Positions 37,552 to 45,591 of a stretch of 64,000 nucleotides of DNA are shown piece after piece. Source of the DNA: Stieleria neptunia (GTDB lineage Bacteria > Planctomycetota > Planctomycetia > Pirellulales > Pirellulaceae); assembly GCF_007754155.1 (NCBI RefSeq), contig NZ_CP037423.1, positions 5,610,865-5,674,864 of the forward strand, written 5' to 3'. The position numbers and the translations under genes were made by a program. The notes under the pieces were generated by a model that was given only the letters and a program-made list of their open reading frames with translations, did not search any database and was not told the DNA's origin. Position 1 is the stretch's first letter. Each line of letters opens with the position of its first letter.

Positions 37552-39954
37552 TTAGCGACAACTAGTATTCCCGATTACGAATCCGATTTTTATTGAGAGG
37601 CCTTTGCTGACCGTCCAGCTGACTTCGTTTTCTTGGCTGTTTCCACGCGATAGCTTGGCACGTTCAACTCGATGATCACGCTGTGGTGAACCAAGCGATC
37701 GATCGCCGCCGCCGTCGTCATCGCATCTTTGAAGATCTGGTCCCACTTGCTGAACGCCAAGTTGCTCGTCAACAGAACACTCCCTCTCTCGTAACGTTCC
37801 GCCAGCAGCGTGAACAGCACCTCCATCTCTTCTCGATTCTGCTGCACGTAACCCAGGTCGTCGATCATCAGGCCCTCGAAACGAGACAGTTGCTTGATGT
37901 ACTTCTGCAGGCGAAGATCCCGCTTTGCGATCAGCAACTGTTGCACCAGCAAGCTGCACGTTGTCAGAAGCATGCTCCGGCCTTGCTGGACGAGTTGATT
38001 CGCCAAGGCACAAAGCGCGTGACTCTTCCCCGCACCGGGCTGACCGAAAATCAGTACGTTCTCCCGACGATCCAAGAACGATCCCTCCCGAAGACTCTCC
38101 AGTTGTCGTGTCACTGACAATGGCAAGCGATCGAAGTTGAACGTCTCCCATGTCTTGCCCAGCGGAAGACGTGAGTTGGTCATTAGACGCTTGATCCGAC
38201 TCTCGTTGCGGGCCTGGCATTCCAGTTCCGCCAGTTCCGATAAGTATTGAACATGGCTGAGATCCTCCGCGGCTGCTCGGTCGGCCGTCGCTTGAAACTG
38301 GTCGCGAAACATCGGCAGACGCAAGCTGCGAAACTGCTCCTTCAGCCGCTCCTCGGTCCGTTCGTTGCTCGTCCTCGTGGGCGGGGTCTTGGGAGGCTGC
38401 CGTATCGACGATTCGGTCTTTTTCGATTGGGGCTTTCGTGTGGTTGATTGATTCATCGTTTGGACTCTCCTTGTCAAACGTGTCAAATAATTCGTCATAG
38501 TCTTTCAAGTTCGGTGCTTTGACATCGATGTCGGTCACCGGCTTGATCTCGATCGCTTCACTCACCATCAGCCGAACCTGATCGACATCGATGGATTGTC
38601 CCGATTGGATTTGAAGACGCAGTGCATTCTGCACCGCATCTTGGCTTTCTCGAGCCGCTAATTGCAGGATCTCAAGATACTTCCTCACCGCCACCTTCTC
38701 GCTGTGAGCGTCGCATAGCATGTCATAGGCGATTCGGAAGTGACTCGTCGGGAACATGTCCTGACGGTATTTGTAGTTTTCGAATGCTCCCGGTTTGCGA
38801 ACCAATGAATCGATCACGTGCCGGTAGTTGATGGCCGATCCGCCGACGCCAGTAAGTCGTGGCATCCGTTGCACGTGGATGCCGTGATGCGTCACATCGA
38901 TCCACTCGGCACCGATCCGCACATCGACTTTTTGACCGATCAATCGGCTAGGAACCGAATAGATGTTTTTCTTGACATTAATCGTGCTGCTACTGCCGAC
39001 GATGATGCCTTGTTGGTTGTCATCGGTATCAAGCTTACTATCGGGAAGTGGTCGCAAATGCGAGCGTTCAATTTCAAATCGATTTAAGCGCGCATCATTA
39101 GCGCGAACGATCAGGGATCGAACGAAATGCATGTAGTCTTCACGACTGGCGAAGTCGCGACTACCGCGAAGTAGCAATGCTTGGTCGACTCGATTCTTGA
39201 GATGACCGTTGGATGACTCAACGTCGCCGTTTTCGTTCGCACAGCGAACGTTGATTCGCTCTGACTTGGTGCCATAGTGATCCATCAACGCTCCATAGCG
39301 AGCAGTGAGTTCTTTCTTTGAAGAGTGATTGTTGATCGCAGCGCTAAGGCTATCAGTGCGGTGACGCTCGGGCACTCCGCCGAATTCCCAAAACGCATTT
39401 TGAATCCCCTCGCTGAGCGCTTCGAAAGATTCGGAGAAACACAGAGAGACCGACTCGACGTTGGAATACGTCAGGACACAATGAAAGAGCATGTGTTCAA
39501 ACGAAACGCCCGCGATGGTCACGTTCAGTGTGTTCATGACGGTGAAGTCACTCGCAGCAACCCGAGCCGGATGATGGACCTGCGGGAAGATCACTGCTTT
39601 GTCTGGACCTTCTGTACTGCGCCACAATCGGACTCGACGTTCGAAGGTTCGTCGAGTGGAGTCTGGGTAGACGCCTGGATAGCGGTCTTGCAGCCACTGG
39701 AAAAGGGTCTTGGCCTGCAGTCGCGGTTCGGCCTCAAGCCTGATCTGCACCTCGTTCCAGACATCGGCGAATGGATCGATGCGAGTCCGGTAATCTCGCG
39801 GCTTCTTCCGCTGAGAGGGGAGCCGATTGTCGTTTCGATAATGTCTTGCCGTTTTCTCATCCATCTCAGTCATCCTTGACGATGCGGCCAGTGACTTGCC
39901 AGATGCTAGCAAACGCCGCAGTTCTTTAACCTTTCCGTCGCATTGCCTCAACAA
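37552..39954 (-). CDS. istA: IstA-like transposase, open frame extends through istB
   Basis: The protein starts at a TTG (39954) with an HTH-like N-terminus (VKELRRLLASGKSLAAS). The conserved IstA blocks are RTRIDPFADVW, FPQVHHPARVAASDFTVMN, VLTYSNVESVSLCFSESFEA, GGVPERHRTDSLSAAINN and CANENGDVESSNGHLKNRVD (DDE/rve domain). Normal IstA is about 400-550 residues, and the family sequence ends near residue 510. Here no stop occurs and the frame stays open across istB to 37552, giving 800 residues in total. The extra 290 residues are low-complexity and of the type produced by a shadow frame, so real translation of that part is doubtful. I report the full open frame. Confidence 0.85.
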   Translation of the reverse strand: MLRQCDGKVKELRRLLASGKSLAASSRMTEMDEKTARHYRNDNRLPSQRKKPRDYRTRIDPFADVWNEVQIRLEAEPRLQAKTLFQWLQDRYPGVYPDSTRRTFERRVRLWRSTEGPDKAVIFPQVHHPARVAASDFTVMNTLNVTIAGVSFEHMLFHCVLTYSNVESVSLCFSESFEALSEGIQNAFWEFGGVPERHRTDSLSAAINNHSSKKELTARYGALMDHYGTKSERINVRCANENGDVESSNGHLKNRVDQALLLRGSRDFASREDYMHFVRSLIVRANDARLNRFEIERSHLRPLPDSKLDTDDNQQGIIVGSSSTINVKKNIYSVPSRLIGQKVDVRIGAEWIDVTHHGIHVQRMPRLTGVGGSAINYRHVIDSLVRKPGAFENYKYRQDMFPTSHFRIAYDMLCDAHSEKVAVRKYLEILQLAARESQDAVQNALRLQIQSGQSIDVDQVRLMVSEAIEIKPVTDIDVKAPNLKDYDELFDTFDKESPNDESINHTKAPIEKDRIVDTAASQDPAHEDEQRTDRGAAEGAVSQLASADVSRPVSSDGRPSSRGGSQPCSILIGTGGTGMPGPQRESDQASNDQLTSSAGQDMGDVQLRSLAIVSDTTTGESSGGIVLGSSGERTDFRSARCGEESRALCLGESTRPARPEHASDNVQLAGATVADRKAGSSPAEVHQATVSFRGPDDRRPGLRAAESRRDGGAVHAAGGTLRERECSVDEQLGVQQVGPDLQRCDDDGGGDRSLGSPQRDHRVERAKLSRGNSQENEVSWTVSKGLSIKIGFVIGNTSCR
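37590..38498 (-). CDS. istB: IstB-like ATPase of the IS21-like element
   Basis: The 302-residue protein is an IstB/DnaA-like ATPase with Walker A (LIFGQPGAGKSHALCAL), Walker B (GLMIDDLGYVQQNREEMEV) and sensor-like VLLTSNLAFSKWDQIF. IstB helps the transposase with target capture. Its N-terminal ~55 residues (many Lys, Thr, Gln) differ from the usual IstB; an internal ATG at 38456 could be the real start. It lies entirely inside the reading frame of istA in another frame, which is unusual. Confidence 0.9.
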   Translation of the reverse strand: MTNYLTRLTRRVQTMNQSTTRKPQSKKTESSIRQPPKTPPTRTSNERTEERLKEQFRSLRLPMFRDQFQATADRAAAEDLSHVQYLSELAELECQARNESRIKRLMTNSRLPLGKTWETFNFDRLPLSVTRQLESLREGSFLDRRENVLIFGQPGAGKSHALCALANQLVQQGRSMLLTTCSLLVQQLLIAKRDLRLQKYIKQLSRFEGLMIDDLGYVQQNREEMEVLFTLLAERYERGSVLLTSNLAFSKWDQIFKDAMTTAAAIDRLVHHSVIIELNVPSYRVETAKKTKSAGRSAKASQ

Positions 39955-40015
39955 TTCGGATACCGAACGATGGTGGTTGCCTCAACAGAAAGATACCCAA
40001 ATCGTAGGTGGCGCC

Positions 40016-41491
40016 ATGGAAATGCAAGCAAAAGCTGCACTGATTGACTCGATTCGTTCGCGATACTACGGCGCACGGAAACGAGACAAGTCGCGGATAC
40101 TCGATGAATTTGTTGCGATTACCGGACACCAACGTAAGTACGCGCTGCGAATTCTCGCTGAACGCCAAAACACCACCCCAGAGCGTTGTGAAGTCGTGGG
40201 CCGCAAAATATACGACTGCGCGGTCAAGGAGGTGCTTGTAACGCTCTGGGAATCTTCCGATCGCCTATGCGGCAAACGCCTCAAAGCGATTCTTCCCGAG
40301 TTGCTGAAGTCGATGGAGTCGCACGGTCACATGAATCTTGATGATTCTCTCAAGACGCGGGTGTTGTCGGCAAGTGCTTCAACCATAGACCGACTGCTTC
40401 GTCCTATACGTGAGGAAGCGACTGGAAAGAAACGCGTTCGCCCAAAGAAAAAGGTCCGCGCTGCAGTTGCCGTCAAGACCTTTTCCGAATGGGATGATGT
40501 CGCCCCTGGGAGTCTCGAAGTAGATTTTGTTGCTCACTGCGGAGGGAATCTATCCGGCCCATTCATACACAGTTTGGTTGCTACAGACGTTGCGTCTGGA
40601 TGGACGGAATGCATCCCGATTCTGATTCGCGAGCAGTCTCTCGTCGTCGAATCTTTGGAATTGCTGCGGAACAGATTTCCGTTTCCAGTCCTGGGAATAA
40701 ACACTGACAATGACAGTTCGTTCATCAACGAATCAGTCATCAAATTCTGCGATTCCCAAAGTATCACATTTACTCGATCACGGCCCTATCGAAAAAACGA
40801 TCAGGCATGGATCGAGCAGAAGAACGGTTCTATCGTTCGCAAACACCTCGGCTATCAGCGATTCTCGGGACCGATCGCATGCCAAACCATCGCACATCTT
40901 TTCGATAGTGTTCGTTGGTACGTGAACATGTTTCAGCCATCCTTCAAGCTCTTAAGCAAGACTCGTGACGGCGCCAGGGTAAGCAAGAAGTTTCACTCAC
41001 CTCAAACGCCATGTGAACGGCTACTTAGTGACTCGCGAGTATCATCCGAATCGAAAGAGTATTTGCGACGCAACCGTCTTGAACAGGACCCGCTAGAACT
41101 ACTACACGCAATCCGACAATCGCAAGCTGCGCTGGATTCGCTGTCGACGGAGGATTCGCTCTCCCAGGAGCAGCAGATTGATCTCGAAGAATTTCTTTCA
41201 CAGTTACCGGAGCTATGGAAGAAAGGCGAGGCCCGACCAACTCATCAGCCGAAGCCGATGCGAACGCGAGATTATCGAACGCGTCCAGACCCCTTTGAAG
41301 GAGACTGGACGACGATTCTTGGATGGCTTGAAAAATCCCCAGACGCAACTGCGTCGTCGTTACTCGAAAGGCTCATCGAACGATCGCCCGACAAATACAA
41401 CGGCGGTCAACTACGAACGCTTCAACGTCGCGTGAGTCAGTGGCGGAATATCATGGCAAGGAAATTAGTGACGGGCACCACGGCGACCTAA
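40016..41491 (+). CDS. DDE/rve-type transposase, divergent from istA
   Basis: The ATG at 40016 gives 491 residues. The N-terminus is a helical DNA-binding region (SRILDEFVAITGHQRKYALR). A retroviral-integrase-type core has the acids LEVDFVAHCGG, GINTDNDSSFIN and QAWIEQKNG (D, D and E). The C-terminal ~70 residues (TRDYRTRPDPFEGDWTTIL ... LRTLQRRVSQWR) resemble the N-terminal segment of IstA proteins, so the two genes of this element share a short domain. It reads outward from a region that overlaps the start of istA. An upstream frame to 39896 exists but has no family similarity. Confidence 0.88.
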   Translation: MEMQAKAALIDSIRSRYYGARKRDKSRILDEFVAITGHQRKYALRILAERQNTTPERCEVVGRKIYDCAVKEVLVTLWESSDRLCGKRLKAILPELLKSMESHGHMNLDDSLKTRVLSASASTIDRLLRPIREEATGKKRVRPKKKVRAAVAVKTFSEWDDVAPGSLEVDFVAHCGGNLSGPFIHSLVATDVASGWTECIPILIREQSLVVESLELLRNRFPFPVLGINTDNDSSFINESVIKFCDSQSITFTRSRPYRKNDQAWIEQKNGSIVRKHLGYQRFSGPIACQTIAHLFDSVRWYVNMFQPSFKLLSKTRDGARVSKKFHSPQTPCERLLSDSRVSSESKEYLRRNRLEQDPLELLHAIRQSQAALDSLSTEDSLSQEQQIDLEEFLSQLPELWKKGEARPTHQPKPMRTRDYRTRPDPFEGDWTTILGWLEKSPDATASSLLERLIERSPDKYNGGQLRTLQRRVSQWRNIMARKLVTGTTAT

Positions 41492-41521
41492 GTGTCTTGC
41501 TCGCCTATGAAAAATGTAACC

Positions 41522-41574
41522 GCTGGCATAGGGCGGCTTCGCTACGCTCAGCAGCCCTATGCCAGCATTCTTTC
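41522..41574. repeat. Palindromic repeat inside the mobile element
   Basis: GCTGGCATAGGG (41522-41533) pairs perfectly with CCCTATGCCAGC (41563-41574), with further partial pairing in the loop. It resembles the palindrome at 26164-26218 in build (GGNATAGG... ends) but not in sequence of the arms. Confidence 0.75.
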
Positions 41575-41643
41575 TAGTCCTTCCATTTGGGTATCCTTCT
41601 CGGCTGAGGCAACACGGCCGGGAAAACCAATCGCCGCTAGACA

Positions 41644-41788
41644 CCAGATCGCCACGATACAGTTCGACCGCTCCGGAACGACTCGGATCGGCGGTTTCGT
41701 GTTGAACCATTCGTTCCTGCTGCCCAACGTCGTTGTCGCGATTGTCAGCGTGATCGTAGCATTTCTCATCGCCTCTACCTGTTTCTAA
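41644..41788 (+). pseudogene. 3' part of the interrupted Dcu-family transporter gene
   Basis: After the second copy of CCAGA the sequence reads IATIQFDRSGTTRIGGFVLN followed by HSFLLPNVVVAIVSVIVAF, the C-terminal motif and last helix of Dcu transporters, ending in TAA at 41788. It aligns without a gap to the 5' part when one CCAGA is removed, so the insertion caused no loss of gene sequence. Precise excision of the element would restore the gene. Confidence 0.92.
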
Positions 41789-41816
41789 ACCTCTCCTTGT
41801 CCGGTCGTGCGAGCGT

Positions 41817-41924
41817 CGAAGGCGTCGCGGGGAGGCGTCTGAAGGCTGGACACCAACGGTTTGGATCCATCGCGTGACTGCCGGGGTGCCTGTCGGAGAT
41901 TCGCAAACGGCTTTGGCCGAACAG
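41817..41924. repeat. Copy 1 of a ~100-bp direct repeat
   Basis: CGAAGGCGTCGCGGGGAGGC and the bases that follow, ending TTTGGCCGAACAG, match the block at 45824-45919. The two blocks share almost all of their first 40 and last 35 bases; copy 1 has about 12 extra bases in the middle. The repeats bracket the blaI/M56-TolC genes and a secreted hypothetical. Confidence 0.8.
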
Positions 41925-41929
41925 ATTGC

Positions 41930-44254
41930 TTATTCTAGTCTTGCGTTGAGTTGGATGTTGTTGTTTGCAAGCAGCGTTCCGCTGAGGTAAGCCACATAGT
42001 TAGTGGCTTTGCGGTATTCTGCTTTCGCGCGGAAGTATGCAACCTGAGAATCCGTGCGCCGCTCAAGACTTTGTAGCACCGTATTGACGGGGCTGCGCCC
42101 GGCTTGAAATTCCGTGAATCGGACGGCAACTTCGGTCTCCGACGCCTGAGCTTGTTGCTCGTACGTTTGAACCAGCTGATGCTGTTTGGTCGAATTCGCC
42201 AGCGCCTCGCTCAACTGCGACAGCACGAGACGCTCCTCAACCGCAGTATTAACCTCTTGCGAAATTCGCTTCTTTGCCCAGGCCAGTGCGGCTTTTTGAA
42301 GTTCATTGCGCGCGTTCTGATCACGACGTTCCGGGCTTGCCTTCAGCATCATGTTGACACTCTCGTTCAGATCGAATTGGACTTGTGCGTCGGAAGGTTC
42401 GTCGGTCGGATGAATGAGACGGCCGTCCACGGAGGCAAGGCCCAATAGAGCGCGCAGCTTACTTTCTCTTCCATAAACACCCAATCGATCGTCGCCCGGC
42501 AGGGTCGAGCCGTTCAGCGAAGAAGTCAGCCTTCGTTGGGCATTCCAGTATTGTCCAACGGCTTGCGACAGCTCTTGGATCGTTCCCGTACCTGCGTCCA
42601 GATTCAGTTTTGTGAACTCCGCTGTCTTCTGAATGTCGTCACGTGCAATCGATTGCGCTCTTGCGACGCGGTACGCAACGTGCAAGTCCCAGTAAGCCAC
42701 TTCAACGTCCCGGACAAGGTTGTGAATCTTTATCTCGAAGTGATCGAGGCTCTCGTCGTTTTCCAGCGGGGCCACGATGATCGGGCGTCGGTTGACCTGC
42801 GATGGTCCCAGCCCCGGCAACTGCTGTCCTTGGACCGTCGGATGGACTGCCGCGATTCGCTCCGTATTCGTGGAAGCATGACGCGAGATTCGCTCATATT
42901 CCGCAAGCAGGGCTGCCGCACTTCCCACGCGTTCCGCTCGCTGAACGGCTTCGCCCGATTGAGACGGCGGAGCGTCGGCAATCACTTCGGCAGACTCTTG
43001 GACGCTGCTGATTGCCGAGTCTTCGCTGGAGGTGGTGGTTTTTGCCGAATGACTCACTGCGATTGCGACACATTCAGAGAGAGTCAAATCCCAAGATTCG
43101 AATTGGGTCTGTTCGCCGGTCGGTGCCGGTTCGATTGCGGCAGTGGAATCGACCTCATGGACTCTCTCCAGTTCCTTTTTTGGGGCCTGGGAAGTCTGCG
43201 TTTCATGATGTGCGACTTCTGATTGATCTGAATGGGTCTCTCCGCTCGTCGATTGGGCCATCTGTGGGCTGAAGGTATCCTCCCTTTGAGCAAGATGTTC
43301 ATTTGGCACGAGGATCATCGTGATCAATGCCATCGTGCTGACGAGCACCATGCACGACGCCAAGCTCAATAAGGGGCGAGTCGGGTCAAGTGCCTTCCGG
43401 GAGGAGAGTCGACGAATCCGTCGCAGCAAATCTCCCTCGTTGGCAGCAAGGGATAGCGAAAACTGCAACCCACGATTCTGTTCAAGCGTCATCAATGCCC
43501 TCCCGAGCATCAGCTTTGCTTGACGGTCCGGCGCGGCCATGTCATCACAGCAATGTTCACGTGTGACCCGAACTTGTCGTGACACCCACCAAACCGCCGG
43601 GTGGTAGAAGAAAGCGGTTTCGATCAAGACCTGAAACGCGTTGAACCAACAGTCATGGCGTTTTACGTGAGCGAGTTCGTGAGCGAGCAGTGCATCGATT
43701 TCATGCGGAGGCATGCTTGTCACCAACGAAATTGGTACGACGATGACTGGGCGAAACCATCCGAGCGCCATGGGGCCGATGTTCTCGGAAACGACCCTCA
43801 ATTGGACGGTTTCTCGAATGCCGAACCGCAAGGCGGTACGCCGAAAACTCGTGGTAAGCAACTCTGGCGCGTCCAGGCATGGCTTTCGCATCATACGCAG
43901 TTGTCCCCAATAACCCGCAATCGGACGGGCCGAAAAGAGGAGCACTCCGATGATCCACATGATGGGAAGGGACGGGAGCAATGCTCCCATCCAGAGGTTG
44001 ATTCCTCTTGCGATGGATGAGTCATCGCTTGGAAAGTTTGCCGCGTATGAAACAGTCCACCAGGTAAAAACGGGGCACAACGCCATCACGATCATGCCGA
44101 AACTCGCCAACCGATACTGGCCACCGACGGAGTCCTTCAAGGTGCGATTGAGAGTCCCAACGCCAATCGCCACAAGCAGAAATTGCCACAAACTGTGCAG
44201 TAAAATCTCACCCGTCTGAGACATCCACGTCAATTGCATGCCGTTAGCCATCAT
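41930..44254 (-). CDS. M56 (BlaR1-like) membrane metallopeptidase fused to a TolC-like domain
   Basis: The ATG at 44254 overlaps the end of blaI and gives 774 residues. The first ~320 residues are a BlaR1/MecR1-type M56 peptidase. They contain four membrane helices, zinc motif HELAHVKRHD (192-201), YHPAVWWVSRQVR and the acidic EHCCDD (third zinc ligand near 233). A low-complexity linker (320-410) leads to a TolC-like half-domain (about 410-774) with DLTLSECVAIAVSHS, VEVAYWDLHVAYRVA, LNLDAGTGTIQELSQA, LRALLGLASVDGRLIHP and YRKATNYVAYLSGTLL. The TolC part lacks the usual middle of the family. No penicillin-binding sensor domain is present. Confidence 0.87.
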   Translation of the reverse strand: MMANGMQLTWMSQTGEILLHSLWQFLLVAIGVGTLNRTLKDSVGGQYRLASFGMIVMALCPVFTWWTVSYAANFPSDDSSIARGINLWMGALLPSLPIMWIIGVLLFSARPIAGYWGQLRMMRKPCLDAPELLTTSFRRTALRFGIRETVQLRVVSENIGPMALGWFRPVIVVPISLVTSMPPHEIDALLAHELAHVKRHDCWFNAFQVLIETAFFYHPAVWWVSRQVRVTREHCCDDMAAPDRQAKLMLGRALMTLEQNRGLQFSLSLAANEGDLLRRIRRLSSRKALDPTRPLLSLASCMVLVSTMALITMILVPNEHLAQREDTFSPQMAQSTSGETHSDQSEVAHHETQTSQAPKKELERVHEVDSTAAIEPAPTGEQTQFESWDLTLSECVAIAVSHSAKTTTSSEDSAISSVQESAEVIADAPPSQSGEAVQRAERVGSAAALLAEYERISRHASTNTERIAAVHPTVQGQQLPGLGPSQVNRRPIIVAPLENDESLDHFEIKIHNLVRDVEVAYWDLHVAYRVARAQSIARDDIQKTAEFTKLNLDAGTGTIQELSQAVGQYWNAQRRLTSSLNGSTLPGDDRLGVYGRESKLRALLGLASVDGRLIHPTDEPSDAQVQFDLNESVNMMLKASPERRDQNARNELQKAALAWAKKRISQEVNTAVEERLVLSQLSEALANSTKQHQLVQTYEQQAQASETEVAVRFTEFQAGRSPVNTVLQSLERRTDSQVAYFRAKAEYRKATNYVAYLSGTLLANNNIQLNARLE

Positions 44255-44636
44255 CTCGATTCTCCATCTCTTCGAGTATTTCGCGGATTCGTTCGATGTC
44301 TTCGTCACTCGCCTTGCTGGACGAGAGTGCTTGCATAACGAGTGACGAGACCGATCCGTTGTAAACCTTCTTTGCCAGATCTCTCAGCAGGCTCTTGCCG
44401 GTTCGTTCTCGCGTCCAAACGGCGCGGTAGATATGCGGTCGTTTGCTTTCGTCTCGTTTGACGAGACCTTTACCGAGCATCACCGAAAGCATTTTCACCG
44501 TTGTCGAATAATTGGTCCCCTTCACGCGGTGCAGGCACTCATGGATTGGCCCCACACCACATGGGCCATACTCCCACAGTGCACGAAGAATCTGTAGCTC
44601 CACGTCGGTCGGTGTGGAATTGGCAGGGCGGGGCAT
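44244..44636 (-). CDS. blaI: BlaI/MecI/CopY-type transcriptional repressor
   Basis: The 130-residue protein is a complete BlaI-family repressor. Its winged-helix N-terminus (TDVELQILRALWEYGPCGVG; TNYSTTVKMLSVMLGKGLVKR) is followed by the C-terminal dimerisation helices (ASDEDIERIREILEEMENR). Such repressors are cut by the partner BlaR1-like protease when its signal arrives; the partner here is the adjacent M56-TolC gene, which overlaps the stop of this gene. A perfect-looking operator dyad is found just upstream (44662-44701). Confidence 0.93.
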   Translation of the reverse strand: MPRPANSTPTDVELQILRALWEYGPCGVGPIHECLHRVKGTNYSTTVKMLSVMLGKGLVKRDESKRPHIYRAVWTRERTGKSLLRDLAKKVYNGSVSSLVMQALSSSKASDEDIERIREILEEMENRDDG

Positions 44637-44661
44637 CGAAACTCCTTTGGCGTCACATGGT

Positions 44662-44701
44662 CAGCGAAGGTATTCGCTATTCAAGGCGAATTCCTTCGCT
44701 G
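44662..44701. promoter_or_regulatory. Dyad operator candidate upstream of blaI
   Basis: CAGCGAAGGTATTCGC (44662-44677) and GCGAATTCCTTCGCTG (44686-44701) form 16-bp arms with one mismatch around an 8-base spacer, 25 bases upstream of the blaI start. Position and symmetry fit an autoregulatory BlaI operator. The core is not the classic TACA-type BlaI box. Confidence 0.7.
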
Positions 44702-44955
44702 TGTCAAGTGAACTGGGCAGGCAACCTATGGCAAACGTACGATCAAAGTGCAGAAGGATGGCTACGATCATCCGGCGACAATCCGCAGCCCACCATCCGA
44801 GACGAGCGCGCCGGTGTCGGACAAATGCTGTGGTCGGTCGCGAGCGAATGGCGTTCACCCGTCAAACCAGTACGGCAACGCAGACGCACGCTACTGCTGG
44901 CGAACCCGTAGCTGGGTAGCATCGGCTACAGTTGGTGGGTGGCACCCAACGCTGA

Positions 44956-45591
44956 TCAATTGGGTTCCTTTTCGTCTTTAAAAGGTATTGTTCTTCTACT
45001 CCCGTCTGCATAGAGCGCCCATCGCACATTCTGAAATTGGTGAATAGACGGAATTGGTCCATCGGATTTCCCCATCGGATCTATGCCAGTTGAAGGCATT
45101 CGTGATGTCCGGATAAGTACGTCGGAGGGGCGGACCGACTTGCGTTCCGAAATTCTTCGGATGGTATCCGGACTTGCGATGAGAGCTTGGCTTCCTTCCC
45201 TGTATGATTGAAATTCCAAAATCTTCAAAAAAGGAGGCTCCTTTTCTGTTCGTTCCTCCCCTATTTCGAACGTTGGAATAAGCAAATTGGGATGGTCGAT
45301 TTTTGGGGCTCCTCTCAACTGCCCGACAAGTGCACCCCGGTCGATCTCCCCAACGGTTCGCTCAAAACGACTCATTTCGTACGACAATAATCCCATAAGT
45401 CTAAATGTCTTAAGCTTCGTATGCCATTCCGAGAATATCGCCTCTCGTGGAGTCTCAAAGGTGCCAAGGAACTGTTGGTAAGGTGCGTCCGAGAATGCGG
45501 CGTGCGGACGAGTAGCCAATAGCATTGCAAGGCAAGTCAATGCCGAAACTATTGTGCGATGAAGTATTTGGTGCTCTGTGTGCTGCGTCAT
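44956..45591 (-). CDS. Small exported hypothetical protein
   Basis: The ATG at 45591 gives 211 residues with a signal-like helix (TIVSALTCLAMLLATRPHAAF). No known domain is recognised. The sequence has one aromatic/charged block (FSEWHTKLKTFRLMGLLSYEM) and ends RRTIPFKDEKEPN. A longer frame goes to 45678 but its extra part precedes the signal peptide. Base composition is lower in GC than that of the surrounding genes. Confidence 0.6.
   Translation of the reverse strand: MTQHTEHQILHRTIVSALTCLAMLLATRPHAAFSDAPYQQFLGTFETPREAIFSEWHTKLKTFRLMGLLSYEMSRFERTVGEIDRGALVGQLRGAPKIDHPNLLIPTFEIGEERTEKEPPFLKILEFQSYREGSQALIASPDTIRRISERKSVRPSDVLIRTSRMPSTGIDPMGKSDGPIPSIHQFQNVRWALYADGSRRTIPFKDEKEPN

Larger units (their letters stand above)
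37526..41643. mobile_element. 4,118-bp IS21-like insertion carrying istB, istA and a divergent DDE transposase
   Basis: The insertion is bounded by the 5-bp direct repeat CCAGA (37521-37525 and 41644-41648). It has TG...CA termini and imperfect terminal inverted repeats: the outer 23 bases (37526-37548 versus the reverse complement of 41621-41643) agree in 17 positions and share ATTGGTT. A second copy of the terminal motif starts near 37555 (GCGACAACTAG). The element carries istB and istA on the minus strand and another transposase on the plus strand. An internal block (39977-40002) matches the right end inverted. It may therefore be one element with three genes or two elements fused, but the outer junctions are single. 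Confidence 0.9.

Noticed and set aside
39899..39903. A third CCAGA, next to TG, as a possible left end of a second element
   Set aside because: It lies inside conserved istA codons (LASGK), so it is more likely chance than a target duplication.
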